A DNA stretch of 64,000 bases from Halomonas sp. 328 (lineage in GTDB: Bacteria; Pseudomonadota; Gammaproteobacteria; Pseudomonadales; Halomonadaceae), in the NCBI RefSeq assembly GCF_015645095.1, contig NZ_JADOTW010000003.1:62001-126000 (forward strand), given 5' to 3'. The notes under the pieces are model-generated. The model saw only the letters and a program-made list of their open reading frames with translations, searched no databases and had not been told where the DNA came from. The translations under genes were made by a program, and so were the position numbers. How positions within the stretch are numbered: position 1 is the stretch's first letter; every line of letters starts with the position of its first letter. Positions 8,655-20,415 of the stretch are shown here, in pieces.

Positions 8655-11210
8655 TCAGGTCTCTCCCAACAAGCCCAGGCTGGCCATGGGGGCCTCCCGG
8701 CGCAGCCCGCGGGAGAGGAAATGGCCAATGGCGCCGATCAGCAGGGCGCCGCCGAGGGGCAGCAGCAGCCAGAGCTCCGGGTGCAGGCGTGGCGGCAAGT
8801 CGAACCAGAGCGCATAGAGCCCCGCGGTGGCCAGCTCCGCCATCAGGGCCCCCATCAGGCCGCTGGCCAGGCCGAGGATGGCGAACTCGGCGCCCTGCAC
8901 CCGCGAGAGGGTGCGCGTTCCGGCGCCGAAGACCCGCAACAGGCCCCCCTCGTGGGCGCGTACGGGGCGGCTGGCGGTCAGGGCCGCGTAGAGCACGCTG
9001 ACCCCGGCCAGCAGCACGAAGACCAATACCAGCTCCACCGCCCGGGTCACCTGGGTCACCAGCTCGCGTACCTGGCCGAGGATGGCGTCGATATTGAGCA
9101 GCGAGACGCCGGGGAAGTCGTGCACCAGGGTGCGCAGGGTCTCGCCCTCGCCGCTATCCAGGTGGAAGGCGGTGATATAGCTGTGACCGAAGCGATCCAG
9201 CACCCCCGGCGGGAAGATCACGAAGAAGTTGGGCCGGAAGCTGTCCCAGTCCAGGTTGCGCAGGCTGGCCACCCGACCACTCACCGCCTGGCCGCCGATG
9301 GTGAAGGTCAGGGTATCGCCGAGGCCGAGCCCCAGGCGCTCGGCGAAGCCGTCCTCCAGGGAGATCGGTACCGGCGCCCCAGGGTCGGGCTCGGCGCCGA
9401 ACCACTGGCCGGCCACCAGGCGATTGCCCTCGGGCAGGGCCTCCTGCCAGGTCAGGTTGAGCTCGCGACGCAGGGCGTTGTCGCCGCGGGCCTCGGCGGG
9501 TACCGCCTCCCGGGGCGGGGCGCCATTGATGGCGGTCAGGCGCCCGCGCACCATGGGGTAGAGGGTAGTGCGCTCGTCGGCCCGGGCGTCCAGCACCTCG
9601 ACGAAGGGATCCCGTTCGGCGGGCTGGATATTGATGGCGAAGTAGTTGGGCATCTCCTCGGGCAACTGATCCTGCCAGGTGGAGAGCAGATCGCCGCGTA
9701 CCAGGGCGATCATCGCCATGGCGAAGAAGGTGACCGCGAAGGCCAGCATCTGGCCCAGGCTGGCCTGGCGACGCCGCGCCAATTGGCGGCCACCCAGGCG
9801 CAGCGCCTGGCCCCAGCCCCCCTGCCCCGCCGGCATCCGCCCAACCAGCAGCAGCACCAGGGCCAGCAGCCCCCGGCCCAGCCCCCAGAGCAGGGTCAGC
9901 ATCACGCCGCCCCCCAGCAGCAGGCCGATGGCCAGGCCGAGGTCGCCGGAGTAGAGCCACAAGAGGCCGCCAAACACCAGGCTGGCCACCACCGCCACCA
10001 ACCAGGCCGCCGGCGGCAGGGGATCGAGCTCACGGCGCAGCACCTTGAGGGCGCTGACTCGCTTGAGACGCAGCAGGGTCGGGCCGGCGAAGCCCACCAG
10101 TACCGCCAGGGCGGTGAGTACGCCGAGCAGTAGCGGCAAGGGACCCGGTGCCGGCAATGTCAGGGGCAGGAAGCTCGTCAGCAGACTCAACAGCAGCGCC
10201 TGGCCGGCCAGGCCCAGCAGGGCCCCCAGCGCCGAGGCGGCCAGGGCCAGCCACAGCAACTGCAGGGCGAAGAGGCGCGTGAGTTGGCGCTGGGTGGCGC
10301 CGAAGCAGCGCAACAGGGCCGCGGTATCCAGGTGGCGGTCCACGTAGCGGCGGGTGGCCATGGCCACCGCCACCCCGGCCAGCAGCACCGCCGCCAGGCC
10401 CGCCAGGCTCAGGTAACGCTCGGCCCGCGCCAGGGCGTTGCCGAGGCCGGGACGGTCGATGCGCACGTCGCGCACGCGCACGCCATCGCGACGCAGCCCC
10501 TCGAGCAGCGAGTCGAGACCGCTCAGGGCCTCGGGCGGTCCGGCGGCGAGCAGCTCATACTCGACTCGCGAGCCCGGCTGCACCAGGCGGGTCGCCGCCA
10601 GGTCGTCCAGGTGCATCATCAATCGCGGATTGAAGTTGCCGAAGCCCGCCGACTGGTCCGGTTCACGCTCCACCAGGCCGGTCACGGTCAACTCCGTCTC
10701 GCCGATCCGCACCCGGTCGCCCAGCTCTGCCTCGAGCAGCAAGGCCAGGCGCGGGGCCAGCCAGGCCTCGCCGGGGGCCGGCCCCCGGGCCAGGGTCTCG
10801 TTGCCGTCGCCGCGATCCACCAGCACGCGGCCGTAGTGCGGATAGACGCCATCCACCACCTTGAGGCTGGCCACCTGGAAGGCGTCATTCAGACTGACCA
10901 TGGAGACCAGTGCCACCTGATCACTGAGCGTCAGTCCGGCCCGTTCCAGGGTCCGGCGCAGCTCGGGAGCGAAGGGCTCGCCCTGCTCCAGTACCAGGTC
11001 GCCCCCCAGCAGCTGGCCCGCCTGGCGAGTCAGGCCACGATCGAGGCGATCGAGGAAGAAACCGATCATGGTGGAGGCCGCCACCGCCAGCATCAAGGCC
11101 AGGAAGAGCGCGCGGACATCGGCGGCACGCAGGTCGCGCCAGAGCCCCCGGGCGGAGAAACGCAGGGCCTGGGCCGCACCTTGCCGCGGCAGGGTCGCCG
11201 CCCGGCTCAT
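8655..11210 (-). CDS. FtsX-like ABC transporter permease (YbbP type)
   Basis: The protein has 851 residues and the arrangement of YbbP: an N-terminal transmembrane helix, a large periplasmic region, a block of about eight hydrophobic helices (roughly 255-510), another periplasmic domain and three C-terminal helices. It overlaps the ATPase gene by ATGA at 11207-11210, so the two are translationally coupled. YbbAP-type exporters are MacB-superfamily mechanotransmission systems; their substrate is uncertain. The divergent neighbour tesA is the same partner seen beside ybbAP in Escherichia coli. Confidence 0.9.
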   Translation of the reverse strand: MSRAATLPRQGAAQALRFSARGLWRDLRAADVRALFLALMLAVAASTMIGFFLDRLDRGLTRQAGQLLGGDLVLEQGEPFAPELRRTLERAGLTLSDQVALVSMVSLNDAFQVASLKVVDGVYPHYGRVLVDRGDGNETLARGPAPGEAWLAPRLALLLEAELGDRVRIGETELTVTGLVEREPDQSAGFGNFNPRLMMHLDDLAATRLVQPGSRVEYELLAAGPPEALSGLDSLLEGLRRDGVRVRDVRIDRPGLGNALARAERYLSLAGLAAVLLAGVAVAMATRRYVDRHLDTAALLRCFGATQRQLTRLFALQLLWLALAASALGALLGLAGQALLLSLLTSFLPLTLPAPGPLPLLLGVLTALAVLVGFAGPTLLRLKRVSALKVLRRELDPLPPAAWLVAVVASLVFGGLLWLYSGDLGLAIGLLLGGGVMLTLLWGLGRGLLALVLLLVGRMPAGQGGWGQALRLGGRQLARRRQASLGQMLAFAVTFFAMAMIALVRGDLLSTWQDQLPEEMPNYFAINIQPAERDPFVEVLDARADERTTLYPMVRGRLTAINGAPPREAVPAEARGDNALRRELNLTWQEALPEGNRLVAGQWFGAEPDPGAPVPISLEDGFAERLGLGLGDTLTFTIGGQAVSGRVASLRNLDWDSFRPNFFVIFPPGVLDRFGHSYITAFHLDSGEGETLRTLVHDFPGVSLLNIDAILGQVRELVTQVTRAVELVLVFVLLAGVSVLYAALTASRPVRAHEGGLLRVFGAGTRTLSRVQGAEFAILGLASGLMGALMAELATAGLYALWFDLPPRLHPELWLLLPLGGALLIGAIGHFLSRGLRREAPMASLGLLGET

Positions 11211-11905
11211 GCCTCCACCTCGTCCAGGACGAGAGGCTCCAGGCGGCCATCGACCAGGCGCAGGGCACGCTGACAGCGCCGCGCCAGGGCATGGTCATGG
11301 GTCACCAGCACCAGGGTGGTGCCGGCCTCCCGGTTGAGCTGGAAGAGCAGGTCGATGATTCGCGCCCCGGTGGCCGGATCCAGGTTGCCGGTGGGCTCGT
11401 CGGCGAACACCAGCTCGGCGCCGGTGACGAAGGCACGGGCAATGGCCACCCGCTGCTGCTCACCGCCGGAGAGCTGCTTGGGCAGGTGAGCGAGGCGCTC
11501 GCCCAGGCCCACCCGTTCCAGCCACTCCCGGGCGCGGGCCTCGCCATTGCCTTGCGGTGACAGCTCCAGGGGCAGCAGCACGTTCTCCAGCGCCGTCAGG
11601 GTCGGCAGCAACTGGAAATTCTGGAACACGAAGCCGACACGCCCGGCGCGCAGGGCCGCCCGACCATCCTCGTCGAGCTCTGCCAGCGACTGGCCGAACA
11701 GCGCCAGGTGCCCGCTGCTGGGGGTATCCAGGCCCGCCAGCAGGCCCAGCAGGGTCGACTTGCCGGCGCCGCTCTGGCCGAGAATCGCCACGCTCTCGCC
11801 GGGGAACACCTCGAGGGCCAGATCACTCAGAATGGTCAAGTGACGCTCGCCACTGTCGACCCCCTTGCCAAGGCCGTCGGCGTGTAGAATCGGTGAAGCG
11901 GTCAT
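11207..11905 (-). CDS. ybbA: ABC transporter ATP-binding protein (YbbA type)
   Basis: The protein has 232 residues from the chosen start (MTASPILHADGLGK), which aligns with the length of the Escherichia coli protein; an ATG at 11932 is an alternative. Walker A GQSGAGKST, signature LSGGEQQR and Walker B ELVFADEP are all present, with the LolD/MacB-like order. It partners the downstream permease, with ATGA overlap. It is divergent from tesA, the starts being about 25 bases apart, so both promoters must lie within or very near the opposite coding sequence. Confidence 0.9.
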   Translation of the reverse strand: MTASPILHADGLGKGVDSGERHLTILSDLALEVFPGESVAILGQSGAGKSTLLGLLAGLDTPSSGHLALFGQSLAELDEDGRAALRAGRVGFVFQNFQLLPTLTALENVLLPLELSPQGNGEARAREWLERVGLGERLAHLPKQLSGGEQQRVAIARAFVTGAELVFADEPTGNLDPATGARIIDLLFQLNREAGTTLVLVTHDHALARRCQRALRLVDGRLEPLVLDEVEA

Positions 11906-11930
11906 CGCAGGGTCAGACGAGGAGTACGAC

Positions 11931-12626
11931 ATGATCGAGGAATTCCCTATCGGTTGGCGGCGCAAGAAGCCAGTCTGCCATGCCGCAGCCCCCCGGCGGT
12001 ACCTGGTCGCCTGGACGCTTGGCCTGTGGCTACTGATGGCCGGCGCGGTCGGTGCCGAGGCGCAACCGCGCCTGCTGGTGCTGGGAGATAGCCTGAGTGC
12101 GGCCTACGGCATCGAGGCGAACCAGGGCTGGGTCGCGCTGCTGGAGCGGCGCCTGGAGGGCCGCGCCGAAGTGATCAACGCCAGCATCAGTGGCGAAACC
12201 AGCGGCGGCGGCGCGGCGCGGCTTCCCGAGTTGCTGGGACAGCACGCCCCCGATATCGTTCTGCTCGAGCTGGGCGGCAACGATGGCCTGCGTGGCTTGC
12301 CGCCCCGTCAGCTCGAGGCCAACCTGACCCGCATGATCGAGGCGAGCCAGGCCGCCGCGGCCGAGGTGCTGCTGCTGGGGATCGATATTCCCCCCAACTA
12401 TGGCCAGGCCTACCGGGACGCCTTTACCGGCGTTTTCCACCGTCTCGCCGACGACCATGACCTACCCCTGGTGCCCTTCCTGTTGGAGGGGGTGGCCCTG
12501 AATGGGGCCCTGATGCAGGCCGATGGCATCCATCCCAACGCCGAGGCTCAGCCGCTTATCCTGGATAACGTCTGGCCGGCCCTGGAGCCGCTGCTGGAGG
12601 CCGACCTGGCCCGGGCCACGGATTAA
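11931..12626 (+). CDS. tesA: Arylesterase/acyl-CoA thioesterase I (SGNH hydrolase)
   Basis: The protein has 231 residues. A signal peptide covers about the first 45 residues (hydrophobic core LVAWTLGLWLLMAGAVGAEA). SGNH blocks follow in order: GDSLS with the nucleophile Ser, SISGET (Gly), GGND (Asn) and DGIHPN with Asp and His. The start at 11931 is fixed by GAGGAG six bases upstream. TesA hydrolyses acyl-thioesters, lysophospholipids and simple esters in the periplasm. It is followed by lapG after 59 bases with a short inverted repeat between. Confidence 0.95.
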   Translation: MIEEFPIGWRRKKPVCHAAAPRRYLVAWTLGLWLLMAGAVGAEAQPRLLVLGDSLSAAYGIEANQGWVALLERRLEGRAEVINASISGETSGGGAARLPELLGQHAPDIVLLELGGNDGLRGLPPRQLEANLTRMIEASQAAAAEVLLLGIDIPPNYGQAYRDAFTGVFHRLADDHDLPLVPFLLEGVALNGALMQADGIHPNAEAQPLILDNVWPALEPLLEADLARATD

Positions 12627-12649
12627 AGCTTACCCGTCTGCTGCCGATA

Positions 12650-12672
12650 TCACGGGGTTAGACGACCCGTGA
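12650..12672 (+). terminator. Short hairpin between tesA and lapG
   Basis: TCACGGG (12650-12656) pairs with CCCGTGA (12666-12672). There is no T-run, and the lapG start is only 14 bases further on, so it could equally be a 5' leader structure of lapG. Confidence 0.3.
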
Positions 12673-12685
12673 CTGGACTTTACCC

Positions 12686-13390
12686 ATGGCCCCGCCGCCG
12701 CACTCTTCATTACGCTGCTCGCGTCGCGGCCTGCTCGGCGGCGGCCTGGCCCTGCTGGCCACGCTCGTGGTCGGCGGCTGGTCGAGTTCGGCCCAGGGCA
12801 ATTTCAACCCCAGCCAGCTGCGCCTGGTCATGCGCAGCCGCTACGGCGGCCAGGGCAGCGCGATCCTGGAGGAGTGGTTCGCCCTGCTCGAACGCCTGGC
12901 GGACCAACCCTTGCCGACGCAGCTTCGCGACACCAACGACTTCTTCAATCGCCGCATTCGCTGGGTGGACGATATCGACAACTGGGGCCAGGAAGACTTC
13001 TGGGCCACGCCACTCGAGACCATGGGCCAGGGGCAAGGCGACTGCGAGGATTACTCCATCGCCAAGTACATCACCCTCAAGCGCCTTGGGGTCCCCACCT
13101 CACAGTTGCGGATGATCTATGTTCGAGCACGCCTCGGCCGTAGCCAGATTACCCAGGCCCATATGGTGCTCGGCTACTACGAGACGCCGGCCAGCGAGCC
13201 CTTGATCCTCGACAACCTGGTCCCCTCGATCACCCCCGCCTCCCAGCGGGTCGACCTGGACCCCGTCTTTAGCTTCAATAGCGAGGGCTTATGGGCCGGC
13301 GGCTCGACACAATCGCGCGCCAATCCGGTACAGCGCCTGTCGCGCTGGAGCAGCGTGCTGACCCGAATGCAGGAGCAGGGGTTCCTATGA
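12686..13390 (+). CDS. lapG: LapG-like periplasmic cysteine protease (transglutaminase-like, DUF920)
   Basis: The protein has 234 residues, with a positively charged N-terminus and hydrophobic stretch (residues 15-31) serving as an export signal. The bacterial transglutaminase-like peptidase triad is visible: Cys120 in GQGDCEDYS, His159 in AHMVLGYY and Asp176 in ILDNL. In Pseudomonas fluorescens, LapG cuts the N-terminal retention module of LapA when c-di-GMP is low, releasing the adhesin. The adjacent gene is lapD, and a LapA-like protein with a TAAG site is encoded at 15826-18216, so the role follows well. The ribosome-binding site is weak. Confidence 0.93.
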   Translation: MAPPPHSSLRCSRRGLLGGGLALLATLVVGGWSSSAQGNFNPSQLRLVMRSRYGGQGSAILEEWFALLERLADQPLPTQLRDTNDFFNRRIRWVDDIDNWGQEDFWATPLETMGQGQGDCEDYSIAKYITLKRLGVPTSQLRMIYVRARLGRSQITQAHMVLGYYETPASEPLILDNLVPSITPASQRVDLDPVFSFNSEGLWAGGSTQSRANPVQRLSRWSSVLTRMQEQGFL

Positions 13391-13457
13391 CGTCATCCCC
13401 GACCATCACACCAACCGTCGCCGTCTCAGCGCGACACCTCGCCAGGGAGTAGGCCCC

Positions 13458-15365
13458 ATGTCATTGATAAAACAACTGTGGCTGACCGTACTGACCATCC
13501 TGCTGCTGACCCTGGGCGGCAGCCTGGCGGTGGGGCTGACGGTGCTGCGGGATTACACCGAGCAGGAAATTCGCGTCAAGAACAGCGATAACGTCAATGC
13601 CCTGGCGCTCTCCATGAGCCAGCTGGACAAGGATCCGGTGATTATCGAGCTGTTGATGGCCGCCCAGTTCGATACCGGCCATTATCAACTGATCGAACTG
13701 CACGCCCCGGACGGCGAGCTGATCGCTCGACGCGAGTCCGATGGCCGCATCGATAGCGTGCCCGGCTGGTTCGTCGACCTGGTGCGCTTCGATGTGCCGC
13801 CGAGCCAGGCGGTGATCCAGAACGGCTGGCAGCAGTACGGCACCCTGAGCCTGCAGAGCCACCATAGCTTCGCCTATCACTCCCTGTGGCGCGGCGCCCT
13901 GCGGCTGATCGCCTGGTTCGGCCTGGCCGCCCTGGTCGGCCTGCTGCTCGCCGGCTGGATCGTGAAGACCATTCGCGGTCCGCTCGAGGCGGTGATCGCC
14001 CAGGCCCGGGACATCGGCGCACGGCGCTTTACCACCAGCCCGGAGCCGCGCACCCGCGAGCTGCGCCAGGTGGTGCGGGCGATGAACCAGCTTTCCGCCT
14101 CGGTGGGCCAGATGCTGAGCGTGGAGAGCGAAAAGCTCGACAAGCTGCGCCGCCGGCTCCAGCAGGACGACGCGACCGACGCCCTGGTTCGCGAGGCCTT
14201 TATGACCCAGCTTGCGACTCATCTGGAGAGCGATGATGAGCGCGCCAACGGCAGCCTGGCCCTGGTGCGGCTGAGCCAGCTTGCCGACGTCAACCAGCGG
14301 CTGGGGCGAGCGCAGACCAACGAGCTGCTCAAGCGCCTGAGCCAGGGCCTGCACAAGATCGCTCTGGCCCAGGGGGGCGGTGTCGTGGGTCGCCTCAATG
14401 GTGGTGACTTTGCCCTGCTGATTCCCGGCGGCGAAGATGGCGACGCACTGGCCAAGGCGCTCGGCGCCGAGCTGGAGGCCCTGCGACTCGGCGAAGCCTC
14501 GATCAGCCTGAGGCTGCCTTCGGCCCTGTGCCACTATGCGCCGGGGGACACCATCAGCACGCTGATGGCCGGCCTGGATGGCGCCCTGGCCGCCGCCGAG
14601 ACCCAGGGTGACCTGGGGCAGCAATGGGTCGAGACCCGGCGCAGCGATCTGCTCTATACCAACCACGCCGACTGGCGCCACGCCCTGGAACAGGCCATTG
14701 CCCAGGGCCCGCGCCTGGCCAGCTTCCCGGTGATCGATGCCGAGGGGGCACTGCTGCACCAGGAGTGCCCCTCCCGCCTGCATCTCGAGGGCGAGTGGCG
14801 AGCGGCGGGCACCTTTATGCCCTGGATCTCGCGCCTGGAACTCTCCACTACGCTGGATCTGGCCGTGGCCAAGGCCGCCGTCGAGGCCATCGGCCGCGAT
14901 CATTGCCCCCTGGGCATCAACCTGTCGCCGGCCTCGATTCGCGATGCCCGCTTCCTGAGCCAATTGATTACCTTGCTCAAGGCCCACCCGAAACAGGCCA
15001 GGCAGCTCTGGCTGGAGTTGCCGGAGTCCGCAGCCCTGCGCGACCTGGAGCGCTTCCGCCTGCTGTGTCGTGAGCTTCGGCCCCTGGGTTGCCACCTCGG
15101 CCTGGAACACGTGGGCCGTGAATTCAACCGCCTCGGCGAGCTTCAGGACAGCGGGCTCTCCTACCTCAAATTCGACCGCAGCCTGGTGCAAGGTATCGAG
15201 GCCAGCCCGGAGCAGCAGACCATCCTGCGCGGCATGGCCACCCTCTGCCATTCATTGGGCATCCTGGCCATCGCCGAAGGCGTCGCCAGCGACGCCGAGT
15301 GGCAAACGGTGCTCGAGCTCGGCCTGGATGGCGTCACCGGCCCCGGCGTGCGCCTGGCCGAATGA
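13458..15365 (+). CDS. lapD: LapD-like c-di-GMP receptor (HAMP, degenerate GGDEF and EAL)
   Basis: The protein has 635 residues. The first transmembrane helix is at about 6-28, a LapD/MoxY periplasmic domain runs to about 145, a second helix spans 149-169 and a HAMP domain follows. The GGDEF site is degenerate (RLNGGDF at 312-318) and the EAL signature is replaced by ECP in HQECPSRL, so it should bind rather than make or break c-di-GMP. When bound, LapD sequesters LapG through its periplasmic domain. It follows lapG by 67 bases on the same strand, as in Pseudomonas. Confidence 0.94.
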   Translation: MSLIKQLWLTVLTILLLTLGGSLAVGLTVLRDYTEQEIRVKNSDNVNALALSMSQLDKDPVIIELLMAAQFDTGHYQLIELHAPDGELIARRESDGRIDSVPGWFVDLVRFDVPPSQAVIQNGWQQYGTLSLQSHHSFAYHSLWRGALRLIAWFGLAALVGLLLAGWIVKTIRGPLEAVIAQARDIGARRFTTSPEPRTRELRQVVRAMNQLSASVGQMLSVESEKLDKLRRRLQQDDATDALVREAFMTQLATHLESDDERANGSLALVRLSQLADVNQRLGRAQTNELLKRLSQGLHKIALAQGGGVVGRLNGGDFALLIPGGEDGDALAKALGAELEALRLGEASISLRLPSALCHYAPGDTISTLMAGLDGALAAAETQGDLGQQWVETRRSDLLYTNHADWRHALEQAIAQGPRLASFPVIDAEGALLHQECPSRLHLEGEWRAAGTFMPWISRLELSTTLDLAVAKAAVEAIGRDHCPLGINLSPASIRDARFLSQLITLLKAHPKQARQLWLELPESAALRDLERFRLLCRELRPLGCHLGLEHVGREFNRLGELQDSGLSYLKFDRSLVQGIEASPEQQTILRGMATLCHSLGILAIAEGVASDAEWQTVLELGLDGVTGPGVRLAE

Positions 15366-15376
15366 CCCAAAAGCAC

Positions 15377-15410
15377 ATCGGGTGCGCAAGCGTCAGCCAG
15401 CGCACCCGAT
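15377..15410. terminator. Hairpin between converging lapD and the small conserved gene
   Basis: ATCGGGTGCGC (15377-15387) pairs perfectly with GCGCACCCGAT (15400-15410) around a 12-base loop, 11 bases after the lapD stop. It lies between convergent genes and could end both transcripts, although no T-run follows. Confidence 0.5.
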
Positions 15411-15430
15411 AAGCCACCTGGAGGATAACG

Positions 15431-15751
15431 TCAGATCACGTCATCCTCGCTGCCCATCAACCCCACATCATTGATGCGCCGACGCAGGCTCTGGCGCGTC
15501 ACCAGCTTGTCCCTGGCCGCATCCGGCAGATCGGTGAAGCGGATCACCCCTTTGTCCATCAGCAGATGAATCACGTCTTCGAGCACCCGGACGAAGTCCA
15601 GGTCCGAGCGGGTCAACTCGTCCTCTCCCCCCGTCACGCCGAGAAACTCCCTGAGTGCCATGTCACGACTCTCCACGGCCTCCTGGCACTCATCATCGCG
15701 TCGCTTGCTGACCTTGATAATGGCGCCATCGTCATCACGCTTGACATACAT
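15431..15751 (-). CDS. Small conserved protein, the tryptophan synthase beta-like family of Pseudomonas annotation
   Basis: The protein has 106 residues from MYVKRDDDGAIIKVS, with GGAG about 9 bases upstream. The middle contains LDFVRVLEDVIHLLMDKGVIRFTDLP followed by a basic RQSLRRRI. This pattern matches a family common in Pseudomonas whose database name, tryptophan synthase subunit beta-like, is misleading: no PLP fold or catalytic residues are present. The function is unknown. A strong terminator of the adhesin gene lies between it and its upstream neighbour, so it probably has its own promoter. Confidence 0.75.
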   Translation of the reverse strand: MYVKRDDDGAIIKVSKRRDDECQEAVESRDMALREFLGVTGGEDELTRSDLDFVRVLEDVIHLLMDKGVIRFTDLPDAARDKLVTRQSLRRRINDVGLMGSEDDVI

Positions 15752-15766
15752 GGCAAGGACTCCAAT

Positions 15767-15794
15767 AAAAAAACCGCCCGGCATGGCCGGGCGG
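15767..15794 (-). terminator. Rho-independent terminator of the LapA-like gene
   Basis: On the minus strand a perfect 9-bp stem (CCGCCCGGC/GCCGGGCGG, 3-base loop, 15774-15794) is followed by seven Ts. It lies 32 bases after the adhesin stop codon at 15826. Confidence 0.9.
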
Positions 15795-15825
15795 AAACCT
15801 TAGGTAATAGGCGGCATCGATTCTA

Positions 15826-18216
<2,391 letters not shown>

Positions 18217-18269
18217 AATGAGTTTCCCTTTGCGTAAGCCTTGATCGCTCCAGACGGGCCGGAATGATC

Positions 18270-18288
18270 CCTTTATTAGTCATAAAGG
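18270..18288. promoter_or_regulatory. Inverted repeat upstream of the LapA-like gene
   Basis: CCTTTAT (18270-18276) and ATAAAGG (18282-18288) form a perfect dyad with a 5-base spacer, 54 bases upstream of the adhesin start. It is a reasonable operator candidate, perhaps for the LuxR-type regulator encoded next door, but unproven. Confidence 0.35.
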
Positions 18289-18318
18289 ATGCTATGCGAG
18301 GCGCAGAGGGAAACCTAT

Positions 18319-18349
18319 CGTACCGATGGCCTAGATGGCCGTCGGTACG
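18319..18349 (-). terminator. Hairpin between the regulator and the LapA-like gene
   Basis: A 13-bp stem with one G-T pair (arms 18319-18331 and 18337-18349, 5-base loop) lies just after the regulator stop at 18363. The following minus-strand sequence has only short T-runs. It suggests that the adhesin is transcribed separately from the secretion operon, or with attenuated read-through. Confidence 0.5.
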
Positions 18350-18362
18350 AGGGAAGGAGCCA

Positions 18363-18977
18363 TCAGGAGTCGACGGCCTCCGATTGGGAGAGGCGCAGCA
18401 CCAGTTGCATGCGGTCGCGCACTTCGAGCTTGCGGAAGATGGCGCTGAGGTGGGATTTGACGGTGCGATCGCTGATCTCGAGGCGCCGAGCGACCTCCTT
18501 GTTGCTCTGCCCATCCGCCACGGCCAGGGCCACGGCGCGCTCCCGCTCGGTCAGTCGCTCGAGCCACTCCTGGCTGGCCCGGGATGCGCCCCCCATGGCG
18601 CGGAAGCTGGAGCCGACGACCCGGGAGAGCAGCTCGGGGCCGACCCAGAGTCCCTGATGGGTGACCACGGTGGCCGCCTGGCGCAGCACGTCGACATTGG
18701 CCAGGGCATGCACATAGCCTCTGGCGCCCGCCTCCAGGGCCTCGAGCCCCTGGGCCTGATTGGGCTGGTAGGAGAGCAGAATCACCACGGCACCGCGCTG
18801 ACTCCACTGCCGTACCCATGACGGCCACGCTTCGACACGCTCGGAAACCCAGACCAGGTCGCCGGCGCCGATGCGCAACCGGAGCGCGTCCAGCGTGCCG
18901 CGCTCGCCGCCCGGAAAGGCAGCCTGCCAGCGCGGTAGCGTCTCTTCCCCACGAACCACGAAAAGTGTCTTTTCCAT
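18363..18977 (-). CDS. LuxR/CsgD-family transcriptional regulator of the Lap module
   Basis: The protein has 204 residues from MEKTLFVVRGEE, with AAAGG about 8 bases upstream; the start is 4 bases after the lapC-like stop. The C-terminus has a LuxR helix-turn-helix (LTERERAVALAVADG, then NKEVARRLEISDRTVKSHL). The N-terminal half is receiver-like but lacks a clear phosphorylation pocket. It sits at the end of the secretion operon and directly before the adhesin, the same position as the paralogue at 1568-2239. Control of the adhesin is inferred. Confidence 0.87.
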   Translation of the reverse strand: MEKTLFVVRGEETLPRWQAAFPGGERGTLDALRLRIGAGDLVWVSERVEAWPSWVRQWSQRGAVVILLSYQPNQAQGLEALEAGARGYVHALANVDVLRQAATVVTHQGLWVGPELLSRVVGSSFRAMGGASRASQEWLERLTERERAVALAVADGQSNKEVARRLEISDRTVKSHLSAIFRKLEVRDRMQLVLRLSQSEAVDS

Positions 18978-18981
18978 GTAC

Positions 18982-20415
18982 TTACCTTTCGGATAGGGCG
19001 TTGCCAGCGCCACGCAAGATCGGCTTGAGCAGGTATTCCAGCACGCTGCGCTTGCCGGTGATCACATCCACCTGGGCGGTCATGCCGGGAATGACTGCCA
19101 GCTCGCGGCGGCCGAACCCGGCCAGGCTCTCCTCCAGCGCACGCACCCGGACCAGGTAGAAGGTGTTGTCGTTATCGTCGGTGATGGTGTCGGCGCTGAT
19201 ATGCTCGAGTTCCGCCTCGAGCCCCCCATAGATGGCGAAGTCGTAGGCGGTGAGCTTGATGGTGGCCGGCTGACCCGGCCGCAGGAAGGCGATGTCCTGG
19301 GGAGCGATCCGCGCCTCCACCAGCAGCAGCTCGTCCTCGGGGACGATCTCCACCACGTCCTGGCCAGGCTGGGCGACGCCTCCTAGGGTGTTGATATGCA
19401 GCCGCTGTACCACGCCATCGACGGGGGAGCGGATCTCCGCCAGGCGTACGCGATCCTGCAGGCCGGTGCTCGACTCGTCCAGGGCCGATAGCTCGCCGAT
19501 GGCCGTGGCCAGCTGATCGCGCCATTCGCCGCGCTTCTCCAGCACCACTTCGCGCAGCTGGGCTTCGGCCTCTTCCACCGCCGCCTCCAGCCTGGCCACC
19601 TGGGAACGGGCCTGATTGCGCTCGCCGCTGACCCTCGAGACCTCCCGCTCGAGGCGCAGCACCTCCACCTCGGAGACGGCCCCGGCCTCCAGCAGCGGGC
19701 GCGTCAGGTTGAGCTCGCGACTGGCCATGCCGAGCTCGCGGTTCGCGGTATCCAACCGCGAGCGCGCCTCGTTCAACTCTTCCCGGCGCTGTTCGAGGCG
19801 CTCGCGGGCGATGCCCTGCGCCTCCCTCAGCTCCTCGCGGCGACTCTCGAACACCTCCCGCTCACGCTCGACGATCTCCGGCGCCTCGGCCAGCAGCTCC
19901 GCCCCGGGCATAAAGGCACTGCCGCTGGCCAGGGCCTGCAGCCGGGCAATACGCGCCTGCAGGGCGAGCGCCTGGGCGCGGTTCTCGCGGAAGTTGGAGA
20001 CGAAGCGAGTGGGGTCGACCCGCATCAGCAGTTGCCCCGCCTCGACGTGCTGCCCCTCGCGTACCAGGATCTCCTGCACCACGCCGCCATCGAAGGATTG
20101 CACCTTCTGTAGCTGCGAGGAGGGGATCACCCGCCCCTGCCCCCTGGCCACCTCGTCGAGCTGGGCGAAGAAGGCCCAGACGCCGACCAGTATCAGTGAC
20201 AGGAAGACGACATAGAGTAGCCCGCGGGCGCGCAGCGGCTCCTGCTGCAGGCGCGCCCAGTCGGCATCGCTGGCCCAGTCACGGTTGAGGTGCAGCGAGG
20301 AGACGCCCCGGGCGAAGAGGCGATCGATCAGCGGGCGCATCGGCTTGCCGGCGCGTTGAGAGACGCGGCCGATGGCTTCGAAGCCCTTCTGCTCGGCGGA
20401 GGGGGTCTCGCTCAT
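18982..20415 (-). CDS. lapC: HlyD-family T1SS adaptor (LapC-like)
   Basis: The protein has 477 residues. One transmembrane helix (about 66-86, YVVFLSLILVGVWAFFAQL) is followed by a lipoyl-like segment (VREGQHVEAGQLLMRVDP), a very long coiled coil (about 165-330) rich in Glu and Arg, and a C-terminal barrel. It overlaps the ABC transporter gene by ATGA at 20412-20415. It should link the LapB-like transporter to the TolC-OmpA channel during export of the LapA-like adhesin. Confidence 0.93.
   Translation of the reverse strand: MSETPSAEQKGFEAIGRVSQRAGKPMRPLIDRLFARGVSSLHLNRDWASDADWARLQQEPLRARGLLYVVFLSLILVGVWAFFAQLDEVARGQGRVIPSSQLQKVQSFDGGVVQEILVREGQHVEAGQLLMRVDPTRFVSNFRENRAQALALQARIARLQALASGSAFMPGAELLAEAPEIVEREREVFESRREELREAQGIARERLEQRREELNEARSRLDTANRELGMASRELNLTRPLLEAGAVSEVEVLRLEREVSRVSGERNQARSQVARLEAAVEEAEAQLREVVLEKRGEWRDQLATAIGELSALDESSTGLQDRVRLAEIRSPVDGVVQRLHINTLGGVAQPGQDVVEIVPEDELLLVEARIAPQDIAFLRPGQPATIKLTAYDFAIYGGLEAELEHISADTITDDNDNTFYLVRVRALEESLAGFGRRELAVIPGMTAQVDVITGKRSVLEYLLKPILRGAGNALSER

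Noticed and set aside
8513-8728. N-terminal extension of glyA by 72 residues in the open frame
   Set aside because: The extension has no similarity to GlyA, overlaps the permease gene, and the start [13 protein letters not shown] at 8512 matches the family.
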